A DNA stretch of 64,000 nucleotides from Mucilaginibacter sp. CSA2-8R (GCF_038806765.1 NZ_CP152389.1:4960001-5024000); one strand, 5' to 3'; counted from the first letter of the stretch, positions 36,467 to 49,996 are shown. Notes: generated by a model from the sequence alone, not told the origin. Made by a program: numbers and translations.

Positions 36467-36503
36467 AACAGAACAGGCGCCCTGTTGAGCGCCTGTTCTG
36501 TTT
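36466..36503. terminator. Bidirectional terminator between hypothetical gene and desaturase
   Basis: A perfect 15-bp stem (36466-36480, 36489-36503) with loop CCTGTTGA. Its arms share ACAGAACAG with the hairpin after susD at 3633-3676. Confidence 0.85.
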
Positions 36504-36524
36504 ATTATTTTAAAAACGATGTTC

Positions 36525-37505
36525 TTATCCGTGAATCCAGCTGAATTTATATTCTAACATCGGATTCTTCATTCTTTCTGCAATACGCATTAAACGATTG
36601 GGCAAACCAACAACATAGTCGCGGGCTTTTTCACCAGCTTCATTTAAATCAGATAATCCTTCAATCTGCCATTCTTCTATCAGGGTTTTCAAAATATCTA
36701 CATAATCAACTGCAGTGTAAACTTCTAAACGTTGTGCAGCGTCTGTAAAGTGACCAAATGTTTGACCAATTTTTAAGCCAACTTCTCTTAAAAAATGAGC
36801 AGGCATCACAATCTTTTTGCGCATCATATCTTCAAAAGCGATCATGCACTCATTAGCATCAACCTCAAAAATCTTTCCAATAAAATGTTTATAAGCTTTA
36901 GCGTGGCGAGCTTCGTCAGAAGCTATCACACCACACATTTTGGATAACAATGTGTCACCATCTTTTTTAGCAAGAGACGCAACACGTCTGTGCGACACAT
37001 TAGTTGCCATTTCCTGGAAAGAAGTATAAATAAAGTTGCGGTAAGGATCAGTGCCTGTACCGATGTCAAATCCATCAGCAATTAAGTATTGGGTAGAAAC
37101 CTCCATAGCACGCATATTTACCCTTCCAGACAAGTACAAATATTTGTTTAACAAATCGCCGTGTCTGTTCTCTTCAGCCGTCCAATGACGCGTCCAGGTC
37201 ATCCAACCACTATGCTGTTCCTTATCAACACCGTCAACCATGCTTAACCATGATTCATAAGTTGGCAACGCCTCTTCGGTAATTGTATCACCTATCAAAA
37301 CCGCCATTAAATCATAAGATAAACCCTTGGCGCTTTCCTGAAGATCACGTATTTCTGAAAAAAAAGTGTCACGCGTAGAATCGGGGAGCAAATCTGATGG
37401 TTGCCAGATCTGATCTATGGGTTTAAGGAAGTCATTCATCTTCTCAAGCATATAAACTTCAATATGCTTCATAACCTCCCGGCGCTTCTCTTCAAAAAAT
37501 CTCAT
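36525..37505 (-). CDS. Acyl-ACP desaturase (soluble di-iron)
   Basis: This 326-residue cytoplasmic protein has the two di-iron ligand motifs of soluble acyl-ACP desaturases: EENRH (Glu112, His115 region) and DEARH (Glu198, His201), plus the extra Glu/His in SFQEMATNVSHRR. It introduces a cis double bond into acyl-ACP using ferredoxin-type electrons and oxygen, and needs an electron donor that is not encoded here. The family is rarer in bacteria than membrane desaturases, so it probably adjusts membrane fluidity. It lies just downstream of the rRNA operon terminator, on the same strand, with a separate start region. Confidence 0.92.
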   Translation of the reverse strand: MRFFEEKRREVMKHIEVYMLEKMNDFLKPIDQIWQPSDLLPDSTRDTFFSEIRDLQESAKGLSYDLMAVLIGDTITEEALPTYESWLSMVDGVDKEQHSGWMTWTRHWTAEENRHGDLLNKYLYLSGRVNMRAMEVSTQYLIADGFDIGTGTDPYRNFIYTSFQEMATNVSHRRVASLAKKDGDTLLSKMCGVIASDEARHAKAYKHFIGKIFEVDANECMIAFEDMMRKKIVMPAHFLREVGLKIGQTFGHFTDAAQRLEVYTAVDYVDILKTLIEEWQIEGLSDLNEAGEKARDYVVGLPNRLMRIAERMKNPMLEYKFSWIHG

Positions 37506-37838
37506 AATTGTATTTGGGAGTAAAGCTAACTATAAATAACAACTTTTACACTAAGTATGCTAAAAGTTGACATCAATAGACGCTACTCAATTTGCTTAAA
37601 TGGTTTGTTATTAACGATAAGCAAATATGCTGCCATATAAGGAAGCAGACAAAATTACATCCGGTTACGTGCTATTGAGAACAGAAGCTTATTGCGTGAA
37701 TTTCATGTCGAGACCATTGAAACTTCTATATCTGACTGGCGCGTATTGAAACGCTGATATCTAATGTTTACCGTACTTATTCCTGATGTTGTAGTACCCA
37801 TCCCGCCTCCCTTTCCTCCCGGGCGTATAAAACGCAAA

Positions 37839-37867
37839 AGCCCCTTGTCTACCAAAGACAAGGGGCT
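37839..37867 (-). terminator. Terminator of the rRNA operon
   Basis: AGCCCCTTGTCT (37839-37850) and AGACAAGGGGCT (37856-37867) form a 12-bp perfect stem with a 5-base loop, followed on the minus strand by TTTTGCGTTTTA. It lies 16 bases past the 5S end and closes the operon. The rest of 37506-37838 shows no gene. Confidence 0.9.
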
Positions 37868-37882
37868 GATAAGCGAAAAGGA

Positions 37883-37993
<111 letters not shown>

Positions 37994-38182
37994 ATATTTT
38001 AATGTTGCTTTGGGTGGTTGGGTTATGGAGTTTTTCAACTATCTAACCATTCAACTACGGAACCAAGGTCAACAATGACATTGTATTGAAAGAAGTGATT
38101 GTTTGCGGGAAAACAACGGTGATTGTTGTTTTGATGGTTGGTGGTTTAACCGGAAAGGGTTAAACCACCGTTATCTGTTGTC

Positions 38183-41068
<2,886 letters not shown>

Positions 41069-41315
41069 CTATACCGCTTTTGCTCGGTATGATATGTCTT
41101 TATGTTCGTTCGTTATTTGTATCGGGTATCAGGTAATTAGTATCAGGTATCAAAACTTGCATCCTGCTACTGCTACTTTATACTTGCTACTCCATACTTA
41201 CAACGTCCTTCACTGTTGTTTTCTCGTTTACAATTACTTCTTCCAATATGTCAAAGAACTTTTGTTTTCATCTGTAGCGGAATCTCATATTCAATGATCC
41301 CTGTAGAAAACAGCG

Positions 41316-41389
41316 TGGAGAATAACGGATTCGAACCGTTGACCCCCTGCGTGCAAGGCAGGTGCTCTAGCCAGCTGAGCTAATTCCCC
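41316..41389 (-). tRNA. tRNA-Ala (TGC anticodon)
   Basis: A full cloverleaf on the minus strand: acceptor GGGGAAT pairs with ATTCTCC, D arm with GCTCAGCTGG, anticodon loop CTTGCAC with anticodon TGC, and T arm GGTTCGAATCC. No CCA is encoded. It is in the 16S-23S spacer, the usual site. Confidence 0.97.
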
Positions 41390-41411
41390 AAAAAGATGTC
41401 AACCCCTGTAG

Positions 41412-41486
41412 TAGTCCCGAGCAGATTTGAACTGCTGACCCCTACATTATCAGTGTAGTGCTCTAACCAAACTGAGCTACGAGACT
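41412..41486 (-). tRNA. tRNA-Ile (GAT anticodon)
   Basis: A full cloverleaf on the minus strand: acceptor AGTCTCG pairs with CGGGACT, D arm with GCTCAGTTTGG, anticodon loop CTGATAA with anticodon GAT, T arm with AGTTCAAATCT. It is upstream of tRNA-Ala in the 16S-23S spacer, the usual order. Confidence 0.97.
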
Positions 41487-41696
41487 TGGTGTTATTAATA
41501 ACAGCCATCCCGCTTTCTCCTCTGTGTTGATTAGATAAAGCTTTCTGATATGGCTTCTTCTTCTGGGTTTTTCTTCCTCTTTTTCTTCTTTTACTTTAAG
41601 AATGACATGTGCGTAGCAGAATCCTTTACTTCCAGATTGCTTCCTTTTAGATCTCTTTCAGCCTTTAACGTTACTGGCCTTTATGGATACTGCTCC

Positions 41697-43217
<1,521 letters not shown>

Positions 43218-43488
43218 AAAATGTTTTGTTTATGATCCAGACCCTATTACTCAAAATAGAAATCTGATTATTAATTGTATCTTTATACAGTATCCTAACC
43301 GTAACTAACTTCTGAGAAACTCTAAATGGTTTTCTTTTTCTTTCTTAGCAAAGATTAGTAGTTCCCTACCGCTCCCGCTACGCTACATGTTACTTCTTAA
43401 AAGAACTTTTCGCCTCGGTCTCTCACTCCGGCTTTATATCTGCTTACCACAACTGGTAAGTGACTTTCTAACTGTTTTCCCTATCTTC

Positions 43489-43530
43489 CGATTGGGAGTG
43501 CAAAGGTAATCATCTTTTCTACTTTAACAA
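43489..43530 (-). promoter_or_regulatory. rRNA promoter P1 (proximal)
   Basis: The -7 element TACCTTTG (43501-43508, minus strand) and -33 TTG (43528-43530) are separated by exactly 19 bases. The downstream bases 43489-43500 are shared with the two other promoter units. Confidence 0.8.
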
Positions 43531-43660
43531 AAAAAAGTTTTTCTTTTTTTTTGACCAGGTTTCGCTTGGTTTGCCAACCCCGTTTCGATTCAGTCTCGCC
43601 GGCTTAACGCCCTGCTTGCCTGATGATTACTTCCCGCTTTTCAATCTTCCCCGCTCATTG

Positions 43661-43680
43661 CGATTGGGAGTGCAAAGGTA
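43661..43680 (-). promoter_or_regulatory. rRNA promoter P2 (middle)
   Basis: Second copy of the promoter core, identical over 20 bases to the P1 core: -7 TACCTTTG at 43673-43680. The -33 position has CAT rather than TTG, so it is probably weaker or regulated. Confidence 0.65.
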
Positions 43681-43875
43681 AAAATAGTTTTCACTTTCTA
43701 TGAAAAAAGTTCAATCTTTTTTTGAGGTTGTTTTTGAAGGCCGCTTTGCCGAACTTTCATGATTAAATATACTAATCACGTCTTAGTCTTTAAGCTTCGG
43801 CAAGTTCAGCTTTCGCTTTATTTACCTACCTCGTTCATTCCCGCTATCCTTTCAACTCACCCCCCCCCTTCCTTG

Positions 43876-43917
43876 CGATTGGGAGTGCAAAAGTAGCGTT
43901 TTTATCCTTCTTTGCAA
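43876..43917 (-). promoter_or_regulatory. rRNA promoter P3 (distal)
   Basis: -7 element TACTTTTG (43888-43895) and -33 TTG (43915-43917) with a 19-base spacer. The core differs from P1 by one base. Confidence 0.75.
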
Positions 43918-44337
43918 AAACAACTTCGCTTTTTTATTGTTATTGCGCGGTTTGGACTGATTAGCAGAGCGATAAAGTTCCAACCCTATCGCTCTGGGGT
44001 ACTTCGGAGCTTAAAACGAGAGTCTATATATATGTATGTTATATACATAACGAGTATTCGATGCCTTGCTCAGAGCTTATTGATTACACACAATTGTTAA
44101 TTGTCAATCATGCTCTTACCTTTCGTCGGTTGTTTGTATAAGATGTTGACCTCAAGTTCGACCGGTTATAGCGAATTATTATAAAACCATCTCGTATATC
44201 CTGTATATACATTAATACAACATACATATAGCTACTCATATATCGACCGATTACATCAAATAGTTAAAAGATGTTAAATACGACAACGGCATACTTAACA
44301 ACGCTACCCACCGTTTAATTTAGCGGTCAAATAATAA

Positions 44338-44368
44338 TTGACTGATTTACATTATATAATTATCTTTG
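44338..44368 (+). promoter_or_regulatory. Promoter of bamD with near-leaderless start
   Basis: TTG at 44338-44340, 20-base spacer, then TATCTTTG at 44361-44368, an exact TAnnTTTG. The ATG of bamD is only 4 bases further, so transcription should begin at or inside the start codon region. Confidence 0.7.
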
Positions 44369-44372
44369 CAGG

Positions 44373-45308
44373 ATGTTTAAAAAGCAACGTGCTATTATTG
44401 GTAGCCTGTTAATATCGTCGATACTTGTTGCCGGCAGCTGTAAAAGCAGCTACGAAAAGCTGAAAGCAAGTAATGACAGGGCTAAACAATACCAACAGGC
44501 CGTAAAATTCTACAACAAAAAAAATTACTCTAAAGCTTTAGAGCTTTTTGAGTTGTTAACTCCAAAATACCGGGGACTGAGCGAGGCGGAAGATTTATTT
44601 TATTATTACGCCTACGCTAATTACTATACTAAAGATTACACGTCGGCCCGTTATCACTTTAAAAACTTTGCCGATTTATACCCTACCAGTACCCGTGCAG
44701 AAGAATGCAGGTATATGCATGCTTATTGTTTTTACCTCGACTCGCCTAATGCTTCTTTAGACCAGGAAAATACCAGTAAGGCCATTGAGTCACTTCAGTT
44801 GTTTATTAATCTTTACCCTAAAAGTGAGCGTAGTACCGAGGCCAGCAAACTGATTCAAAATTTACGAGACAAGCTGGAAACTAAAGCTTACGAAAATGCA
44901 AAGCTTTATTTGGATATTGGCGACTACCTGTCGGCAGTAATGGCATTTAATAATGCATTACGCGACTATCCGGATACTAAATATGCCGAAGAAATGGAGT
45001 TTCTAATTGTAAGGGCTCAATATCTGTACGCCAAAAACAGTAATCAGTTACGCCAGGAAGAACGTTTTACCCAGACTATGACGTATGCAGACCAGTTCAC
45101 CGAAAAATATGCCAACAGTAAATACGCAAGAGAAGCTACCGATTATCGTAAAGATAGCGAGCGCGGTATTGTAAGCGCCAAACGGTATTTAGCCGAGTTA
45201 GCTGCCGAAGGCAAGCTGGCCAAGAAATTGGCCGATCGGGATACTGCAAAAGCACCGCAACAACAGTCTATTCAAGATAAACATAACCAAAGAAGTCCGC
45301 AACAATAA
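44373..45308 (+). CDS. bamD: Outer-membrane protein assembly factor BamD
   Basis: This 311-residue lipoprotein has a lipobox VAGSC (Cys23) and TPR-like helical repeats (about 30-270), with ALELFELLTPKYRGLSEAED and HFKNFADLYPTSTRAEECRYMHAYC typical of Bacteroidota BamD. It acts with BamA in inserting outer-membrane barrels such as the SusC transporter of this window. A basic Gln-rich C-terminal tail follows. It is followed 11 bases later by rpoZ, a conserved arrangement in the phylum. Confidence 0.95.
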   Translation: MFKKQRAIIGSLLISSILVAGSCKSSYEKLKASNDRAKQYQQAVKFYNKKNYSKALELFELLTPKYRGLSEAEDLFYYYAYANYYTKDYTSARYHFKNFADLYPTSTRAEECRYMHAYCFYLDSPNASLDQENTSKAIESLQLFINLYPKSERSTEASKLIQNLRDKLETKAYENAKLYLDIGDYLSAVMAFNNALRDYPDTKYAEEMEFLIVRAQYLYAKNSNQLRQEERFTQTMTYADQFTEKYANSKYAREATDYRKDSERGIVSAKRYLAELAAEGKLAKKLADRDTAKAPQQQSIQDKHNQRSPQQ

Positions 45309-45318
45309 AAATATATAC

Positions 45319-45648
45319 ATGAGCAACGCCATCAATAATAAGCCCACTGTGGCCAGCAGCACCGTAACCCGCGATTTACGCGACCTGGACAAAACAACAA
45401 ATAACTTGTACGAGTCTATTGTGGTGATGTCTAAACGTGCCAACCAAATTTCTAACAATATTAAAGAAGAGTTACACCAGAAGCTTTCTGAGTTCGCTTC
45501 TTCGAATGATAACCTGGAAGAAGTTTTTGAAAACCGCGAGCAAATCGAAATTTCTAAACACTATGAGCGTTTGCCTAAACCTACTTTGGTGGCCGTTCAG
45601 GAGTTTTTAGAAAACAAAGTTTACTTCCGTAACCCTAACAAAGAATAG
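45319..45648 (+). CDS. rpoZ: RNA polymerase omega subunit
   Basis: This 109-residue protein has the Bacteroidota omega pattern NLYESIVVMSKRANQISNNI with KEELHQKLSEFA, then FENREQIEISKHYERLPKPTL. It stabilises the beta-prime subunit during RNA polymerase assembly. It is co-transcribed with bamD (11-base gap) and closed by a strong terminator at 45670-45698. Its length is larger than the E. coli protein, as usual here. Confidence 0.93.
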   Translation: MSNAINNKPTVASSTVTRDLRDLDKTTNNLYESIVVMSKRANQISNNIKEELHQKLSEFASSNDNLEEVFENREQIEISKHYERLPKPTLVAVQEFLENKVYFRNPNKE

Positions 45649-45669
45649 TTATCGTACGTTGATATAAAG

Positions 45670-45698
45670 AAGCCGGCTCTTAAACAGCCGGCTTTTTT
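45670..45698. terminator. Terminator between rpoZ and AI-2E gene
   Basis: AAGCCGGCT (45670-45678) pairs with AGCCGGCTT (45686-45694), followed by a T tract. It serves the rpoZ transcript and perhaps the convergent AI-2E gene. Confidence 0.9.
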
Positions 45699-45705
45699 GT
45701 TTGTC

Positions 45706-46752
45706 TTAATTGTTGTTCTCTTCGTTGTTGTTGTATTTAATGTACAACTCCTCCACCAACACCATTGTGATGGCTAACAAAGGTGTAGCCAGTATTATAC
45801 CCAATGCGCCCGACAAAGTGCCCATTAGCAATTGCGCTATAATGAGCAGTGCCGGCGGCAAGTTAATCATGCGGCGCTGAATAGTAGGTGTGATGATATT
45901 ACTTTCTAACGTTTGTATTAAAATATACAATGCCGCTACAATGATGGCTGTTTGGGTGCTATCAACAAAGCCGAGCAGCACGGCCGGCACCATGGCCATT
46001 AACGGTCCAAAGTTGGGTATAAAGTTAAGGATGCCCGCAATTACAGCCAGTGCTAACGCCATAGGTATACCGATTATACTTAAACCAATAAATGTGAGTA
46101 CAGCTATTAAAACCATGGCAATCATCATCCCTTTAAGCCAACCTTTTAGCACAAAGCTCAAACGGTCAATCACCTGCTTGGCTTTAGGCTGTCCCCTTTT
46201 AGGAACCAGGTTTACAATACCATTTTTATATAATGATGGGCTAACGGTAAAAAATATGCCTAAAAATATGATAATGTATATATCGCCCAGTACCCCAAAG
46301 CTGGTACGGAAAAAGTTTTGTGCTGTGGTCACTACTTTTTGCGAGTCATCTCCAGATATCTTATCCAGCATTTTGGCACCTAAGGGATACTGCCTTATTT
46401 GGTTTTGCAACTTTTGAACTAAAGCCGGAAAATCCTGACTTAACGAACTTACCTGTTGCTGAATTTTTGTACCCATAAACCAAAACAGTAAGCCAACAAT
46501 AATAAAGGTGCCAATTACCGAAATTAACATACAGGCGCGCCGGCCAAGCGGCGTATACCGTTCAATAACATCGGCCAGGCCGTTAAAATATACAGCAATC
46601 AGGGTGCCTGCCAATACCATAAGCAGTACATTAAAAGCCACTTTTACAATTAAGATAACAATAGCCAACAAGGCTACGATACCGGCCGCAATAAATACAC
46701 GCTTGATATACAGATTATTACTTTCGGGAGAGTTATTTTCGGTCGAAATCAT
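45706..46752 (-). CDS. AI-2E family membrane transporter
   Basis: This 348-residue protein has about 8 membrane helices and the AI-2E pattern: AGTLIAVYFNGLADVIERYTP near the N-terminus, and GIPMALALAVIAGILNFIPNFGPLMAMVPAVLLGF in the later half (a long hydrophobic segment around residues 225-260). Despite the name, most members transport other substrates such as sodium. Substrate unknown. Sole minus-strand gene in this block. Confidence 0.92.
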   Translation of the reverse strand: MISTENNSPESNNLYIKRVFIAAGIVALLAIVILIVKVAFNVLLMVLAGTLIAVYFNGLADVIERYTPLGRRACMLISVIGTFIIVGLLFWFMGTKIQQQVSSLSQDFPALVQKLQNQIRQYPLGAKMLDKISGDDSQKVVTTAQNFFRTSFGVLGDIYIIIFLGIFFTVSPSLYKNGIVNLVPKRGQPKAKQVIDRLSFVLKGWLKGMMIAMVLIAVLTFIGLSIIGIPMALALAVIAGILNFIPNFGPLMAMVPAVLLGFVDSTQTAIIVAALYILIQTLESNIITPTIQRRMINLPPALLIIAQLLMGTLSGALGIILATPLLAITMVLVEELYIKYNNNEENNN

Positions 46753-46922
46753 ACCCTATTTAAGAAATCAACAACTTTATTGTTTGACGCTAATTTGAGT
46801 AACAACAGCGAATACATAAGTCACAGCTTAAGCATACCTTGCAATTTGTTGTTTGTTTAGACAATAATTTCCAATCTTTGCGAGGTCAAAACTTTTAGTT
46901 ATAGACTATAACCAAACAGATT

Positions 46923-47684
46923 ATGCACTACGAACTTAATAGCATTCCGGAACGTACCGAAAAACCCCGCGAAAGCGGAATGACCATGGTGATGGATAAA
47001 GGTTTAAGCTTGCGCCAAGCCGAAGACTTTTTGGAGGTTTCGGGCATTTATACCGATATTATTAAACTAGGATGGGCAACGTCTTATGTTACTCCTAACT
47101 TACAAGAAAAGCTTAATCTTTACAGGCAGGCAGGTATTCCTTTCTATTTTGGCGGTACATTGTTTGAGGCTTTCATTGTGCGTAACCAGTATGATGACTA
47201 CTGCCGCATGCTGGATAAATTTGGATTAGAGTACGCCGAAGTATCTGACGGCTCAATTACCATTGAGCACGATCTTAAATGTGAATACATCCGCAAACTC
47301 AGCGAGCGTATTACGGTGATATCAGAAGTAGGTTCTAAAGACGTTCAAAAGATATTTGCACCCTACAAGTGGATCCAGTTGATGAAAGCTGAATTGGAAG
47401 CAGGATCTTACAAAGTAATTGCCGAAGCACGCGAAAGCGGCAACGTAGGTATTTACCGCGACTCGGGCGAAGTTAGACAAGGCCTGGTAGATGAAATACT
47501 AACCCAAATACCTGCCGATAAAATTATATGGGAGGCTCCGCAAAAAGCACAACAGGTTTGGTTTATTAAATTGCTGGGCAGTAACGTAAATTTAGGCAAC
47601 ATCGCTCCTGCAGATATGATTCCGTTGGAAACTTTGCGCCTGGGATTACGCAGCGATACTTTCGACCATTTCTTAAATCAATAA
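46923..47684 (+). CDS. comA: Phosphosulfolactate synthase
   Basis: This 253-residue TIM-barrel protein shows the ComA pattern MTMVMDKGLSLRQAEDFLEV, DIIKLGWATSYV, GIPFYFGGTLFEAF and EVSDGSITIEHDLK. It joins sulfite to phosphoenolpyruvate, giving phosphosulfolactate, a route known from coenzyme M synthesis and a possible supply for sulfonates. The gene is widespread in Bacteroidota, perhaps for sulfonolipid head groups. No comB or comC is seen near it. It is followed by aroE 57 bases later. Confidence 0.93.
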   Translation: MHYELNSIPERTEKPRESGMTMVMDKGLSLRQAEDFLEVSGIYTDIIKLGWATSYVTPNLQEKLNLYRQAGIPFYFGGTLFEAFIVRNQYDDYCRMLDKFGLEYAEVSDGSITIEHDLKCEYIRKLSERITVISEVGSKDVQKIFAPYKWIQLMKAELEAGSYKVIAEARESGNVGIYRDSGEVRQGLVDEILTQIPADKIIWEAPQKAQQVWFIKLLGSNVNLGNIAPADMIPLETLRLGLRSDTFDHFLNQ

Positions 47685-47741
47685 CAGGTGTTGCCTGTTA
47701 CGGATTAAAAAGGCACCTTCGAATAAAATTATTGATTAGCC

Positions 47742-48548
47742 ATGGCCATAAAACAATACGGATTAATTGGGTATCCGCTCACGCATTCTTTTTCCAAAAA
47801 ATACTTTACCGAAAAATTTGAGCAGGAAAAGATTGAAGACCATGTTTACGACCTCTACGAGATTAAAAACCTGAGCGACTTTCCCGAACTATTGCGTGCT
47901 AATCCGGGCCTTTGCGGCCTAAACGTTACCGTGCCGCATAAAATCGGCGTTATGTTTTATTTGGATTGGGTACACCCCGAAGCTAAAGAAGTAGATGCTG
48001 TAAACTGCATACGCATCACTTCCGAAAGCCCGATAGCGGCTGCATTTTCGGGCGAAGTAGGGATTAAGGATCATGAGTTCAGGCTGGAAGGTTTTAATAC
48101 CGACGTTTATGGTTTCGAAATGTCGCTTAAACCGTTATTAGGCTCACAACATACACAAGCTTTGGTATTGGGCACCGGTGGTGCATCACGTGCGGTAAAA
48201 TATGTATTAAATAAATTAAATATTTATACCAGGTTTGCATCGCGCCAGCAAGAGGCAGACCATATCGTATACCAAGACCTGACGCCCGAAATTATCTCCA
48301 AATATAAGCTTATCATCAATACTACACCGCTGGGCATGGCGCCCGATACAGATAAATGTCCTGATATTCCTTATGGAGCTTTAACATCCGAGCATTTACT
48401 TTATGACTTAATTTACAATCCGGCCGAAACCCTGTTTTTGAAAAAAGGACGTGAACAGGGTGCTGTTACGAAGAATGGATATGAGATGCTATTGCTGCAG
48501 GCAGAAAAATCGTGGGAAATATGGACCTCCAGAGAACAAAACCCATGA
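47742..48548 (+). CDS. aroE: Shikimate dehydrogenase
   Basis: This 268-residue enzyme has the substrate-binding start GYPLTHSFSKKYFTEKF, the catalytic-site NVTVPHKIG (Lys), the NADP loop GTGGASRAVKYVL, and NTTPLGMAP. It reduces 3-dehydroshikimate in aromatic amino acid synthesis. The stop TGA overlaps the ATG of gldD by 4 bases, so they are translationally coupled. The length fits the family. Confidence 0.97.
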   Translation: MAIKQYGLIGYPLTHSFSKKYFTEKFEQEKIEDHVYDLYEIKNLSDFPELLRANPGLCGLNVTVPHKIGVMFYLDWVHPEAKEVDAVNCIRITSESPIAAAFSGEVGIKDHEFRLEGFNTDVYGFEMSLKPLLGSQHTQALVLGTGGASRAVKYVLNKLNIYTRFASRQQEADHIVYQDLTPEIISKYKLIINTTPLGMAPDTDKCPDIPYGALTSEHLLYDLIYNPAETLFLKKGREQGAVTKNGYEMLLLQAEKSWEIWTSREQNP

Positions 48549-49141
48549 AAATATTTGCGGTAATATGGATATGCCTGGCAGCCGGCCTCACCGCTTGTGA
48601 GCAAAAAGCCGAATACTCGCCTAAGCCACGCGGATATTATCGCATCTACTTCCCCAAACGGGAGTACAAGCAATATGAGTCTGACTGTGCCTACACATTT
48701 ACCTACCCTACTTATGCCAAGGTAGAGCCCGACAATGCACCCGGAGCCAAGCCTTGCTGGATTAACCTGCAGTTACCACAGTTTAACGGCACGCTGCATT
48801 TAAGTTACCAGCCCATTACTTCAAAAAAAGTGTTTGATGCTTTAATTGAGGATGCCCATACTTTTGCCTTTAAGCACACCGTTAAAGCTACGTCTATTGA
48901 CGAAGGAATTATCCGCTACCCCGACCGCAAGGTATATGGCATATACTATACCATTGATGGCAACGCAGCGTCATCAGCTCAGTTTTTTTTAACAGACAGC
49001 ACCCGCCACTATCTGCGCGGGGCCCTGTACTTTAATACCGAGCCCAAGCTTGATTCTATACAGCCGGTGCTCAACTTTGTAAAAAAAGATATGGCTGTTT
49101 TAATCAAGAGTTTCCGGTGGAAGACTGATGGCAAGCCCTAA
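48545..49141 (+). CDS. gldD: Gliding motility lipoprotein GldD
   Basis: From the ATG at 48545, inside the aroE stop, this is a 198-residue lipoprotein with lipobox LTAC (Cys18). The family signature is the N-terminal SPKPRGYYRIYFPKREYKQY, followed by YPTYAKVEPD and the Trp-containing KSFRWK end. GldD is a periplasm-facing lipoprotein tied to the gliding and type IX secretion apparatus. It is present in many non-gliding Bacteroidota too, so motility cannot be inferred from it alone. Confidence 0.93.
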   Translation: MKIFAVIWICLAAGLTACEQKAEYSPKPRGYYRIYFPKREYKQYESDCAYTFTYPTYAKVEPDNAPGAKPCWINLQLPQFNGTLHLSYQPITSKKVFDALIEDAHTFAFKHTVKATSIDEGIIRYPDRKVYGIYYTIDGNAASSAQFFLTDSTRHYLRGALYFNTEPKLDSIQPVLNFVKKDMAVLIKSFRWKTDGKP

Positions 49142-49185
49142 TTTCTCTAAGTAAAGCTTAACTCTATCTACTCCACTATAATTTA

Positions 49186-49193
49186 TAGCTTTG
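49186..49193 (+). promoter_or_regulatory. -7 promoter element adjacent to the metallo-hydrolase start
   Basis: TAGCTTTG, exact TAnnTTTG, ends 3 bases before the ATG at 49197. No TTG at -33. Confidence 0.5.
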
Positions 49194-49196
49194 CGT

Positions 49197-49832
49197 ATGG
49201 CTACAATACAGGCATTTCCTAATAACCCTTATCAAGAAAACACTTATCTACTATATGATGATAGCGGCGAATGCGCTATTATCGATCCGGGTATGTATAC
49301 CGCTGCCGAGCAAAATGCAGTAGTAAATTTTATTGCCCAACACCAGTTAAAGCCGGTAATGCTGCTTAATACCCATTGCCATATAGACCATGTATTGGGT
49401 AACAAATTTATTTTTGACCAATACGGCTTAAAGCCGCAATTTCATCAAGGCGAGATGATAGTGTTAGAAGCTATGCCCGTTTGGGCGCAGCAGTCGGGTA
49501 TACGTTATGAATTGTCGCCCCTGCCTGATACCTATTTGCCGGAGAGCGGTACTATATCATTCGGTAATACTACACTGCAACTAATATTTGCTCCGGGCCA
49601 CTCGCCTGCTCATTTGTGTTTTTACAGTGAGGCCGACCAGTTACTGGTAGGCGGTGATGTACTCTTTAGAGGCAGCATTGGCCGTACGGATTTACCGGGT
49701 GGTAATCATACGCAACTCATCAACAACATACAACAAAAGCTTTTTGTATTATCTGATGATTGTACCGTATATCCGGGACATGGCCCCGAAACTACCATCG
49801 GCTTCGAAAAGGCGACTAATCCATTCTTTTAA
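49197..49832 (+). CDS. Metallo-beta-lactamase-fold hydrolase (glyoxalase II-like)
   Basis: From the ATG at 49197 (a TTG at 49191 is less likely) this is a 211-residue soluble protein. The zinc-binding motif is THCHIDHVLG, with the further ligands in GHSPAHLCFY, DLPGGNHTQL and YPGHGPET. It fits the glyoxalase II / persulfide dioxygenase side of the superfamily; which thioester or persulfide is cut cannot be told. It is alone in its transcript. Confidence 0.92.
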   Translation: MATIQAFPNNPYQENTYLLYDDSGECAIIDPGMYTAAEQNAVVNFIAQHQLKPVMLLNTHCHIDHVLGNKFIFDQYGLKPQFHQGEMIVLEAMPVWAQQSGIRYELSPLPDTYLPESGTISFGNTTLQLIFAPGHSPAHLCFYSEADQLLVGGDVLFRGSIGRTDLPGGNHTQLINNIQQKLFVLSDDCTVYPGHGPETTIGFEKATNPFF

Positions 49833-49996
49833 CGTACCAGGCACTTAACCTTACAACCTGGTAAACAAAATAGTATCTTATTTTGTCCGTTAGATGATGA
49901 GCGGTTTAACCATAGATACTCAGCCTTAAAATTTGTAATTCCGGTTTATTGCAGCAGCAACATTTTATCATATTGCATATAATTTTATAAAAGCCC

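Larger units (their letters stand above)
43218..44337. other. rRNA leader and upstream spacer
   Basis: About 1.1 kb between 16S and bamD. It holds the long rRNA leader with the three promoter units; the part from 43918 to 44337 is AT-rich, has no ORF I can support and no visible repeat. Confidence 0.7.

Noticed and set aside
43740..43815. Hairpin around GCCGAACTT/AAGCTTCGGC as a terminator before the rRNA promoters
   Set aside because: The arms are short and broken by single-base bulges, with no T run on either strand.
43489..43895. CRISPR-like repeat pattern upstream of 16S
   Set aside because: Only three copies with unequal 172 and 215-base distances; each holds a promoter core, so it is a promoter repeat and not a CRISPR array.
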